From: a marine bacterium B5-7
GTDB taxonomy: Bacteria; Pseudomonadota; Gammaproteobacteria; Arenicellales; CAJQKF01
Direction of reading: 5' to 3'
DNA length: 64,000 bases
Assembly (NCBI GenBank): GCA_021604525.1
Contig: BQJD01000020.1
Span: 1 to 64,000 of the forward strand
The number at the start of each line of letters is the position of its first letter. Position 1 is the stretch's first letter. Below, one piece after another: positions 51,663 to 60,158 of the stretch. A model generated the notes under the pieces. The model was given only the letters and a program-made list of their open reading frames with translations, was not told the DNA's origin and made no database searches. The position numbers and the translations under genes are program-made.

Positions 51663-52604
51663 TTAGCAAGCCATTTCAGTATCCGTTGCCCGGCTTCCGA
51701 ATTGAAGCTCGCCACGGGCGATTCGCGCCGGTGCGCCAATCATCAGCGGCACATTGGGGCTTACATGACCGAATCCTGTGCTCTGGAATACTGCGACTGG
51801 CGAGCGCTCCTGAATCAACTCGGGCAATGCAGTAAGTCGCGCCCGCTCCTGCGGGTCGCGATGCCCGAAGCAGCCAGTCACGACCGCGCTGACACCGTCC
51901 ATAGCGCCTGACTGCAGCCACTGGTTCCATGCCCGCAACACCTGGGGCACGCTTTCGTTGACGTCTTCGAGGAACAGAATATGCTGGCCGAGATCGGCGG
52001 GGAAATAACGAGTACCCACCAGCGCTGAAAGCACGCTCAAGCAACCGCCAAACAGCTTGCCTTCAATTACATCGCCGTTGTATTGATGAGGCTGTGGCGG
52101 GTCTGACCCGGCCAATCCGGGAACAACGGCTGGGGCGACAGATAACCGGCCGATTGAGGGTTCCGGCCAGTTTTCGATTATCTCTATCAGCGCCGCTACG
52201 TCCGGTCCGTCCGTCTGCCACAACGTCGAGCCTGGCATCGGTCCATGAATCCCACGCCAGCCTAATTGTGCATACAAGGCTGAATGCAAGGCACAGATAT
52301 CGGAAAACCCGACCACCAGCCGCTCAGGCAAGTGTTTGAGGTGATCGTAATCAAGTCCTGATATGAGATCGCTTGCCCCATAGCCGCCGCGCGCGCAGAC
52401 AATCACTTCATGATTTGATAACGCCTCCTCAAGTATCGCAAGGCGAGCCGAAATCCCCTGGATTCCAAGGCGATCGCCGTGAGATTGACAATAGCGAATG
52501 AACGAGCACTTGATGCCCGATTGCTCGAGTGCAGCGATATTACGTTTAAGCGCGTCATCGTCCGGCTGCCCGGAAGGGTCAACAATAGCAATGCTCATCG
52601 ACAA
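51663..52604 (-). CDS. ldcA: muramoyltetrapeptide carboxypeptidase (LD-carboxypeptidase, S66)
   Basis: Serine peptidase that trims the terminal D-Ala from L,D-linked murein tetrapeptides in the cytoplasm during wall recycling. Triad residues appear as S101 (GFSDICALH), E213 (LFLEDVNE) and H280 (GFGHVSPN). It has 313 residues, normal. It complements anmK elsewhere in the window. Confidence 0.92.
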   Translation of the reverse strand: MSMSIAIVDPSGQPDDDALKRNIAALEQSGIKCSFIRYCQSHGDRLGIQGISARLAILEEALSNHEVIVCARGGYGASDLISGLDYDHLKHLPERLVVGFSDICALHSALYAQLGWRGIHGPMPGSTLWQTDGPDVAALIEIIENWPEPSIGRLSVAPAVVPGLAGSDPPQPHQYNGDVIEGKLFGGCLSVLSALVGTRYFPADLGQHILFLEDVNESVPQVLRAWNQWLQSGAMDGVSAVVTGCFGHRDPQERARLTALPELIQERSPVAVFQSTGFGHVSPNVPLMIGAPARIARGELQFGSRATDTEMAC

Positions 52605-52704
52605 CTGGCGACCCGATTGTCGTGACCATCCGCTGCGACGACAATGTCGCCCTTGAGGATAGCGCTTGATGAAGAGTTACACATAAACCATTTTGAAACA
52701 GGTT

Positions 52705-55347
52705 CTAGCCTGATTGGGGCAATAATTGCTTCATCCAATCAGTCTCCCTGACCTCATCGAAGGCACCATGACCTACGATGGCTCCACCATGCATGACCAG
52801 TGTTTGATCGAACAACACGGATAACTCGGGCCGCTCCAATACCCAAATCAGTCCGCGTTCGCCCTGGTACTTTAGAACATTCTTGACAAGACGTTCCTGG
52901 GCATTGGGATCGATGGACGTCATTGCCTCATTAACAATCAGGACATCGGGTTGTTTCATCAGGCAACGAGCAAGCGCCAGCTTTTGCTTCTGCACCAGGC
53001 TAAGTCGTGCACCGGAACTGCCCACATGATAGTTGAGTCCAATTTTGAGAATGTCCTCGTCAAGTCCCGCCTGCGCTATGACATTACGAAGGACGACAGC
53101 AATTTTGTCTTTGGCATTCGCCTGTCCGTAGACAATCGTCCCGAAAAGCACATTTTCCTGGAGGGTGATTGCCGGATTGACAGCATTCTCATCCAGAAAG
53201 CGGATGGAATCATTTTCTTCGCCAAGACGTTCATGAAGTTGACGACGAACAGTGACAATGCGCTCCTGCATGTCTTCGTCCAGCAATCCCAGACGATGTC
53301 GCGCCAACACCAGTTTAAACGGCAGATCGAGAAATTTTCGTCGATCCTCCGAACGCCATTGCATGGGATCCGGATCTGTTGCACGACCGGTGAGCGTTTT
53401 GTATTCGGCAAGCGCTTCGGAGCTTAAAAAACTGAACTGCTCAAATAACGGATCACCCGGTGGGGCATCGGCAAACAGTTCGAGCATGATGTTGGCAGCT
53501 TTTTTACCTATCAAACAGAATTGCCCGTATAAGTCGTTCTCCTTGAGCAACTCAACAATCAATGGATTATCGGCCAGATTATCGGCTTCAAATTCGACGT
53601 TCAAGGGTGCACCGAACAGGAAATTCTCAGCCACAGACATGCTGCGATTGAATGCCGACGAATCGAAACTTTCCACCAGTTCAGACTGACCGCTTTCTGC
53701 AAGCGTGGCTTTCAATTGCTCGCGAGCCTTGAGTACATGCTCGAACAGATGATCCTGGGAATTTACATCGAGTTTTGAACTCAGGCCAAATTGATAAACA
53801 TCCCGTTCAAGATCGGTCACCTCAAGCACATCGACAACCCGCCTGAACAATTCATCCTGATCTTTGGCATTGGCAGATTCGTAATCGATCCAGTCTGCGT
53901 CGTGATTATCAAGACTGTTGGCGGTCAGCCGGGCTATTTCACGACGCTTCGCATGCTCGTCATGGTTACGCGCCTCCTCTTGTTCGGGTATCGCAGTCGG
54001 CACGTGCATCAGGCCATACAAAAGATTGCCGCGAATGGTCCCGGTGAAGATATGCGCGCCGGACCCCACATAGGCCTGGCGGCGACCAAGAACGCCTTCC
54101 GGCATGGAAGCCAGATCAATTCCATCGACAGTGACACGACCACTGGTGGGCATCACCAGTCGAGCGATCAACTTGGACAACTCGTCCTTGCCGCTACCGG
54201 TTGCACCCACAGTACTCACGCTCTGATTGATGCCTATAGAGAAATTGGCGCCATCGACCGGCTTGATCGCACCATCTTCACTGTAAACGAGGTTACTCGC
54301 CATTAACTCGCCTTTAAGAGGTTCCACAGTCTCAGGTGGCTCCTGCAGTTCTTGCGGAAACATGTTCTCAGGATCGAATTGTTCAATGATTTGTTCATAC
54401 TTGACGCGAATGTCTTCCTTGGTCTGGTAGTACTTGAGCAATTCCTTCCAGGGTGGCGAGATATCCTTGTAGGCGGCGAGTACCGCGACCATGGCACCCA
54501 ACGACAATTCCCCTTTTATAACGAAATAACCACCGATGGAATAAAAGAAAAACGGTGTTAACTGGGCAAGAAAGTTGTTTAAGAACTTTATGAAGAACTT
54601 GCGTTTGAACAGATCGATGCGGATGATATAGATCGACCCAAGCCGATAGGATATCTCCGACTTTTCCATCCGTGATGTGTCGTGGGCGTGAATTTCATTG
54701 ATACCGGAGATCGACTCACCCACGCGATCAGCCAGTCCGCGCACTTCCTTGACACGACGCTTGGCAAGCGCATTGACCTTGCGTTGCAAACGCGGAATCA
54801 ACCAGAGTTGCGGTGGATACAGTGCGATCGCCGCGAGCCCGAGAAAGAAGTCCTGCTGGAATATGAAAAACAGGTACGTCACCAATAAGCCGCCCTGGAA
54901 GGCGGGCAAGGTGAAAGCTTCGCCAATGAACCCACCAAGCGGTTCGGTTTCGGCGGTCACCATGGGGATGATCTCACCTTGAGATGTCCGCTTGAAATGC
55001 GGCAACGGAAACCTCAGGATTCTCTCGTAAAGCGAATATCGAAAGCGCATCAGCATGCGCTCGCCGATAGTACCGCTGTAGACGCTGATGGAATACTTGA
55101 TACCACCATTGATGGCGATAACGCCCAGGAAAGCGAAGCACAGGGCCAGTAAATAACCGACCTGACCCATGGGAACACCGAACAGTTCGTATGGCGCGGC
55201 CTGACCACCAATCGCGCCATTGATGATGATCTTGGGTATTTCAAGCGAAATATAGATGAACGGAAGATTGACCAGAGTCATAACCAACAGGTATATCTGG
55301 TCTTTCGTCGTATACTTCAGTACGAATTTATATATCGATTTTTCCAT
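52705..55347 (-). CDS. atypical ABC exporter-like protein with degenerate, interrupted ATPase domain
   Basis: Protein of 880 residues. Residues about 15-300 form an ABC-exporter membrane domain with about six helices. The ATPase domain begins near 345. Walker A reads GATGSGKD (381-388), with Asp where Ser/Thr is required. The Q loop follows at Q424. A region of about 275 residues (about 450-725), rich in charged helices, interrupts the domain. The signature is degraded (SGARLSLVQ, 778-786), Walker B has Asn806 for Asp (LIVNEA, Glu807 kept), and the H-loop histidine is replaced (VLERPE). Either it works without normal hydrolysis or it uses a modified site. It is upstream of, and divergent from, two glycosyltransferases. 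Confidence 0.88.
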   Translation of the reverse strand: MEKSIYKFVLKYTTKDQIYLLVMTLVNLPFIYISLEIPKIIINGAIGGQAAPYELFGVPMGQVGYLLALCFAFLGVIAINGGIKYSISVYSGTIGERMLMRFRYSLYERILRFPLPHFKRTSQGEIIPMVTAETEPLGGFIGEAFTLPAFQGGLLVTYLFFIFQQDFFLGLAAIALYPPQLWLIPRLQRKVNALAKRRVKEVRGLADRVGESISGINEIHAHDTSRMEKSEISYRLGSIYIIRIDLFKRKFFIKFLNNFLAQLTPFFFYSIGGYFVIKGELSLGAMVAVLAAYKDISPPWKELLKYYQTKEDIRVKYEQIIEQFDPENMFPQELQEPPETVEPLKGELMASNLVYSEDGAIKPVDGANFSIGINQSVSTVGATGSGKDELSKLIARLVMPTSGRVTVDGIDLASMPEGVLGRRQAYVGSGAHIFTGTIRGNLLYGLMHVPTAIPEQEEARNHDEHAKRREIARLTANSLDNHDADWIDYESANAKDQDELFRRVVDVLEVTDLERDVYQFGLSSKLDVNSQDHLFEHVLKAREQLKATLAESGQSELVESFDSSAFNRSMSVAENFLFGAPLNVEFEADNLADNPLIVELLKENDLYGQFCLIGKKAANIMLELFADAPPGDPLFEQFSFLSSEALAEYKTLTGRATDPDPMQWRSEDRRKFLDLPFKLVLARHRLGLLDEDMQERIVTVRRQLHERLGEENDSIRFLDENAVNPAITLQENVLFGTIVYGQANAKDKIAVVLRNVIAQAGLDEDILKIGLNYHVGSSGARLSLVQKQKLALARCLMKQPDVLIVNEAMTSIDPNAQERLVKNVLKYQGERGLIWVLERPELSVLFDQTLVMHGGAIVGHGAFDEVRETDWMKQLLPQSG

Positions 55348-55401
55348 CGATTCTTCATCTAAAGTCTACCCGGCACCGAATCCATCCGACCGCCGAATAT
55401 T

Positions 55402-56688
55402 ATGAATGTGTCAACCGCGCCTGGCGCCCAATCCGCACTCGAACCGGGCGGCAATAGTTATGTCGCGGTCATTCTGAAAGGATATCCACGCCTGTCTGAA
55501 ACATTTATAGCCCAGGAAATCAAAGCCCTGGAAGACCTCGGCCTTGAACTGAAACTGTTTTCACTAAGACAACCCACCGATCACACTATACACCCGATCC
55601 ACAGCGAAATTCACGCTCCGGTAAGCTATCTCCCCGAGTACGTTTATCGTCAGATTCCCCGTGTGCTACGGGGATTATGGCACAGCATAAGGTACTGTAG
55701 TTTCAGTAAGGCAGTCCGCGCGTTTCTTACCGACGTGCGGCGTGACCCGACACCCAATCGTATTCGCCGGTTCGCTCAGGCATGTGTACTGGCGAGGGAA
55801 CTGCCGCCGGGTTGCCTCGGACTGTATGCCCATTTCATGCACACACCGGGTTCCGTGGCGCGCTATGCAGCGATGTTGGTCAATGTGCCCTTTGCATTGT
55901 CTGCACATGCCAAGGACATCTGGACGATACCCGAGTGGGAAAAACGCGAAAAACTCGACGGATGTACCTTTACCGTCACCTGTACAGCAGTCAACCACGC
56001 ACATCTCGAATTATTGGCGCGTGACCCAGGCAAAGTCCACCGGCTCTATCACGGCCTTGATCTCGCGAGATTTCCGGATCCGAAAATTGCAACAAACATC
56101 ACTTATAAAAGCAGACACAATGGGAGTGACGGACAACCGGTATCACTGCTTTCAGTGGGACGCGCTGTGCCAAAAAAAGGCTACGATATGCTGCTGGATG
56201 CCCTGGCGCGATTGCCAAAAGGCCTGAAGTGGCGCTTTCGACATATCGGCCAGGGGCCGGCGCTGGAATCTCTTCGCCATCAGGCTGTAAAACTCGGCAT
56301 CGATGACAGTATTGAATGGCTCGGACCACTACCCCAGCAGGAAGTGCTCGAGGCCTACCGGGCCGCCGACTTATTTGTACTTGCTTCAACCGTGGCGGAA
56401 GACGGTGACCGTGATGGCCTGCCCAATGTGTTGATGGAGGCACAAAGCCAGAGACTGTGCTGCATCGCAACGCGTGTTTCAGGGATTCCTGAAATCATCA
56501 TCGATGAGAAAACCGGCTTTCTCGTCGACGATGGCGATGATCACGCCATGGCACTTGCCATTGAGCGACTCGCCCGCAATCCGATACTGCGACATATCAC
56601 GGCCGATACGGCTCTGCATCGACTTGAAGATAAGTTTTCGATGGACAGGCAAATCCGCACACTTCGGGATTTACTGGTACGCCTTTGA
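55402..56688 (+). CDS. glycosyltransferase, GT4-type
   Basis: Retaining GT-B glycosyltransferase of 428 residues. The N domain includes LKGYPRLSETFI; the C domain has LSVGRAVPKKGYD, the donor-site motif around EAQSQRLCCIATRVSG and GIPEIIID. The N terminus resembles polysaccharide-assembly enzymes such as the WcaL/colanic acid group. Donor and acceptor are unknown. It overlaps the second glycosyltransferase by four bases. Confidence 0.88.
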   Translation: MNVSTAPGAQSALEPGGNSYVAVILKGYPRLSETFIAQEIKALEDLGLELKLFSLRQPTDHTIHPIHSEIHAPVSYLPEYVYRQIPRVLRGLWHSIRYCSFSKAVRAFLTDVRRDPTPNRIRRFAQACVLARELPPGCLGLYAHFMHTPGSVARYAAMLVNVPFALSAHAKDIWTIPEWEKREKLDGCTFTVTCTAVNHAHLELLARDPGKVHRLYHGLDLARFPDPKIATNITYKSRHNGSDGQPVSLLSVGRAVPKKGYDMLLDALARLPKGLKWRFRHIGQGPALESLRHQAVKLGIDDSIEWLGPLPQQEVLEAYRAADLFVLASTVAEDGDRDGLPNVLMEAQSQRLCCIATRVSGIPEIIIDEKTGFLVDDGDDHAMALAIERLARNPILRHITADTALHRLEDKFSMDRQIRTLRDLLVRL

Positions 56689-57803
56689 ATATCGCCTTCT
56701 ACGCGCCCCTGAAGTCCCCCGGTCATCCTCACCCGTCCGGTGATCGATTACTCGCGAGAGCGTTGATCAGGGCCCTTGAGACCGGTGGTCACCAGGTCGG
56801 CATTGCCAGTGAATTACGGTCGTTCGAAGGTCACGGCAACACGGATGCGCAACAAAGCATTCGCCGTGCAGCCGATGGCGAGATTGAACGATTATTAAAA
56901 CAGTATCGCACCACAACGCCACCGGATGCCTGGTTCAGTTATCACATCTATCACAAGGCGCCGGACTGGGTGGGCCCGACAATCTGCGAACTCCTGAGCG
57001 TTCCCTATATTGTTGCCGAAGCATCCGTTTCACCCAAACAACAAAACGGTCCATGGCGAGACGGTCACCGCCAGGCGATTCACTGCATCAACAAGGCCGA
57101 TGCCATGATCGCGCTCAACAAACGCGACATGCAATGCGCCCTGCCCCATTTGTCGGCCACTGCACGGCACCTTCGACTCAAGCCGTTTATCGAAGTCGAC
57201 AAGCACCATATAAAGGGAGATAACCAGAAGAATCCTGAAAATCCGGACAGGAAGATCCAGCTTGTGAGCGTCGCCATGATGCGTCGGGGCGATAAAATGC
57301 GCTCCTTCGAACAACTTGCCGAGTGGCTTGGTCGATTGCCAAATGAAAATTGGTACATCGACGTGGTAGGCGACGGAGTAATGCGCGCCGAGGTGGAACG
57401 ACTGATTTCCGATGTTGCCGGGACCAAGGCCACCTTCCATGGTCAACTCGAAGGCGACCCGCTGCACGCGCTACTCGATCAATCCGACATCCTCGTCTGG
57501 CCTGCCATCAATGAAGCATTCGGCATGGTGTTTCTGGAAGCGAGTACACATCATCTGGCGGTTGCCGCCGGTCGTAACGGCGGCGTTACCGAGGTCGTTT
57601 ATAATGGCCTCACGGGAATGCTGCTGGATGCAGTAGATACAGACAGCGCCGCGCGTGGTTTGAACTACCTTATCGAACGGCCTGATGTCATCGCACGCAT
57701 GGGCAACGAAGGCTATAAACAAGTCACTCAACGCCACGATATCAACACAGCCGCCATTCGGCTTACTCAACTACTGGAATATCTATGCGGGAAGTCGTAC
57801 TGA
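56685..57803 (+). CDS. second glycosyltransferase, GT4-type
   Basis: GT-B glycosyltransferase of 372 residues, starting at TTG (56685) that overlaps the previous stop (TTGA). It has the N-terminal APLKSPGHPHPSGDR, a VSVAMMRRGDK segment beginning the C domain, and the donor-site motif AFGMVFLEASTHH with NGGVTEVV. The N-terminal motif PSGDR is characteristic of a bacterial GT4 subgroup. The third gene, a phosphatase, overlaps its end by 19 bases. Confidence 0.87.
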   Translation: MNIAFYAPLKSPGHPHPSGDRLLARALIRALETGGHQVGIASELRSFEGHGNTDAQQSIRRAADGEIERLLKQYRTTTPPDAWFSYHIYHKAPDWVGPTICELLSVPYIVAEASVSPKQQNGPWRDGHRQAIHCINKADAMIALNKRDMQCALPHLSATARHLRLKPFIEVDKHHIKGDNQKNPENPDRKIQLVSVAMMRRGDKMRSFEQLAEWLGRLPNENWYIDVVGDGVMRAEVERLISDVAGTKATFHGQLEGDPLHALLDQSDILVWPAINEAFGMVFLEASTHHLAVAAGRNGGVTEVVYNGLTGMLLDAVDTDSAARGLNYLIERPDVIARMGNEGYKQVTQRHDINTAAIRLTQLLEYLCGKSY

Positions 57804-58366
57804 TCAGACATGGGCTCACGCAATGGAATATCGATCGCCGCATTCAGGGGCAAACCGATATTCCGCTGTGCGAACAAGGCATTGAACAAGTTCTCTCATG
57901 GCGTTTCCAATCACACTACCTCAACTATCAGTGGTACTCCAGTCCGCTGATACGAACCTGCGAAACCGCTCGATTAATGGGTATCGATGCACCTACCAAA
58001 GCGGATGACCTGATTGAGATGGATTGGGGCGAGTGGACCGGCCGGCATTTGAAAAGCCTGCGCAATGAATTGGGTCAGGCGATGGAAGAAAATGAAAATC
58101 GCGGACTGGATTTCCAACCGCCGGGAGGCGAATCGCCGCGACAGGTTCGAGAGCGTTTGGCTGCCTGGCTGAAATCCCTGCCCCACAGCGACAAACCCGT
58201 TTTCATAGTGACCCATAAAGGCGTCATCCGATCCGCCATCAGTCTCGCCACAGGCTGGGATCTGAAATGCGAATTCGGTGAAAAACTCGAACGCGATGCA
58301 TTGCATCGCTTTTATTTAAACGACTCCACTTTCTCACTCGATGGCCTGAATTTCCCGCTTTTGTAA
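57785..58366 (+). CDS. histidine phosphatase-family protein
   Basis: Phosphoglycerate-mutase-like phosphatase of 193 residues. The RHG motif R8-H9-G10 (LIRHGLTQWN) and the second histidine in VTHKGVIR are intact, with EMDWGEWTG for the acidic residue. Substrates range from sugar phosphates to cobalamin intermediates. Linked by overlaps to two glycosyltransferases, a sugar-phosphate role is a reasonable inference. Confidence 0.88.
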   Translation: MREVVLIRHGLTQWNIDRRIQGQTDIPLCEQGIEQVLSWRFQSHYLNYQWYSSPLIRTCETARLMGIDAPTKADDLIEMDWGEWTGRHLKSLRNELGQAMEENENRGLDFQPPGGESPRQVRERLAAWLKSLPHSDKPVFIVTHKGVIRSAISLATGWDLKCEFGEKLERDALHRFYLNDSTFSLDGLNFPLL

Positions 58367-58412
58367 CTTCACTCGATTGAATGATTGCCAGCAATCCGGG
58401 AATCGCTTGTCA

Positions 58413-58584
58413 TTAGAACAGACCGGCTTGTTCCACCAAACGGTTGATTTCAACCTTCCCGGCAACAACCTGTCCCGGATATGCCCTCCCCATCACCGAT
58501 AATGCCATTCTTGAAAAGACGACTTTCCATAAATAATCCAGCCAGAATCTCCTTCAAATCCGAGACCTCGGATCGCAAGACCAT
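58413..58584 (-). pseudogene. possible decayed small gene in the phosphatase/aprM interval
   Basis: Within the 412-base gap 58367-58778 the minus strand has an ATG at 58584 with AAGGTG five bases upstream. It reads 44 protein-like codons (MVLRSEVSDLKEILAGLF...) to a stop at 58450. Around 58495 the next frame becomes protein-like (MGRAYPGQVVAGKVEINR) and runs to a stop at 58413. A single frameshift would join the two. I do not recognise the product. It may be a short real gene, a remnant or chance. The rest of the gap is AT-rich and probably holds the aprM promoter, which I could not define. Confidence 0.3.
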
Positions 58585-58778
58585 TTCCACACCTTAGGGC
58601 GGCTTACCGGGCAGTGCCACAATGCAGATCTGTCCAACGGTTGATTAAGGTGCACTGTCAAAACCACATAAAACAAATTTATGCCCAGACTTGCACAATG
58701 GTTAGTTATACACACATTTATTGAATACATTTAGCACCTTTTGATAATGCCCCTTCTCCATCGAGGAAATTAGACATA

Positions 58779-59624
58779 ATGATTTCAAGCAATCCCTTCT
58801 CCGAGATTTCGGCAACCATCCCCGCCATCGTGATGCAGGGATATGTGGTCGTGATGTTCCTGATGGTGATAGGTGGCACCATTGTCGACATGATTCATAA
58901 GGGAAGTGCGCGGTACTTCTTTGAAAATTCCAAAAAGGCCAAGGCACAGGCAGTCCGCCCGGTCGGTGCAGGCACTAAGGCATCGCTTGCGTTGCAAACC
59001 GTTGCCAAAGAGGTTCTGACATCCGGTGAATTCTCGAATCAGAAACGTCGATTGTCACACTTGCTTACGATGTATGGATTCATCATCTTTGTTGTAACTA
59101 CGGCAATCATGATTTTCTCCTATCCCACACCTGAAGTACCCACGCCTTCCTACCTGCCCATGTTGTGGCATCTCGGTGCGCTGATGATTTGTATCGGCGG
59201 CTATTGGTTCTGGTTCTCCATCCGGGTCGATGTGTCGTCAGAAGGAAATCCATGGTATCGCCTGGTGCGTGCTGATTTGTTCATTGTCTCCCTGTTGCTG
59301 ACCGCAACCTTTGCGCTGATCTGGTCAGTGTTTCAGGCGGGTGATATTGCCGGCTGGGAAACATTGTTTTTTGTCTTGTTTATTGCTTCAAGCACAACAT
59401 TGTTCAGCACCGTATTGTGGTCGAAGTTCGCACATATGTTCTTTAAGCCAGCCGCCGCGTATCAGAAACGCATAACAAAGGCGGATGGATCCAGAGAGAA
59501 TCTTCCTGAGCTGGCGGATAGAAACAACCCTGCCGACAGGGATCGTCATTCAATGGAATTGCTGAAAGACGCGCCAATGGATATGGGTCTCGGCATCGCT
59601 CGCGAAGCGCCCCGCCATTACTAA
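58779..59624 (+). CDS. aprM: adenylylsulfate reductase membrane anchor AprM
   Basis: Integral membrane protein of 281 residues with about five helices, thought to anchor the AprBA complex and pass electrons between it and the quinone pool. It resembles the NarI/HdrE-like cytochrome b fold. First gene of aprMBA. AprM is typical of gammaproteobacterial sulfur oxidizers, whereas sulfate reducers use QmoABC instead, so its presence indicates oxidation of sulfite to sulfate via APS. Confidence 0.88.
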   Translation: MISSNPFSEISATIPAIVMQGYVVVMFLMVIGGTIVDMIHKGSARYFFENSKKAKAQAVRPVGAGTKASLALQTVAKEVLTSGEFSNQKRRLSHLLTMYGFIIFVVTTAIMIFSYPTPEVPTPSYLPMLWHLGALMICIGGYWFWFSIRVDVSSEGNPWYRLVRADLFIVSLLLTATFALIWSVFQAGDIAGWETLFFVLFIASSTTLFSTVLWSKFAHMFFKPAAAYQKRITKADGSRENLPELADRNNPADRDRHSMELLKDAPMDMGLGIAREAPRHY

Positions 59625-59678
59625 GCCAGAACTAACAAAATCACTGAATTTAATATCACTGAATTTTAGAGGAATACA

Positions 59679-60158
59679 ATGCCAACTTTTGTATATATGA
59701 CACGTTGTGATGGTTGCGGCATGTGTGTCGATATCTGTCCTTCCGATATCATGCATATCGATAAAACCACTCGTCGTGCCTATAACATCGAACCCAATAT
59801 GTGCTGGGAATGCTATTCCTGCGTAAAGGCCTGCCCACATCAGGCGATAGACGTGCGTGGCTATGCCGATTTCGCCCCGTTAGGTCATAGCGTGCGGGTA
59901 ATTCGTGAAGAGGAAAAAGGTACGATTGCCTGGCGAATCAAGTTCAGGAACGGCACCGAAAAGAATTTCCTGTCACCCATTACCACGAAGCCATGGGGAC
60001 GGGATATACCGAAGCTTGCGGACGAGCCGGAGCCATCTCAGGAAATGCGTGACAGTCAGTTGTTATTTAACGAGCCCAAATACATTCGAATGGATGATGG
60101 GGATTTGCACACACTTGAGTCAAATGGCCTGAAGATGAAAGAAGGGGTGTATTACTAA
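59679..60158 (+). CDS. aprB: adenylylsulfate reductase beta subunit
   Basis: Ferredoxin-like electron-transfer subunit of 159 residues with two [4Fe-4S] clusters: C10, C13, C16, C20 and C42, C45, C48, C52. A C-terminal tail wraps around AprA. AGAGGA lies six bases before the ATG. A 12-bp direct duplication lies in the leader (59640-59651, 59655-59666). It overlaps aprA by one base (TAATG). Confidence 0.96.
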   Translation: MPTFVYMTRCDGCGMCVDICPSDIMHIDKTTRRAYNIEPNMCWECYSCVKACPHQAIDVRGYADFAPLGHSVRVIREEEKGTIAWRIKFRNGTEKNFLSPITTKPWGRDIPKLADEPEPSQEMRDSQLLFNEPKYIRMDDGDLHTLESNGLKMKEGVYY

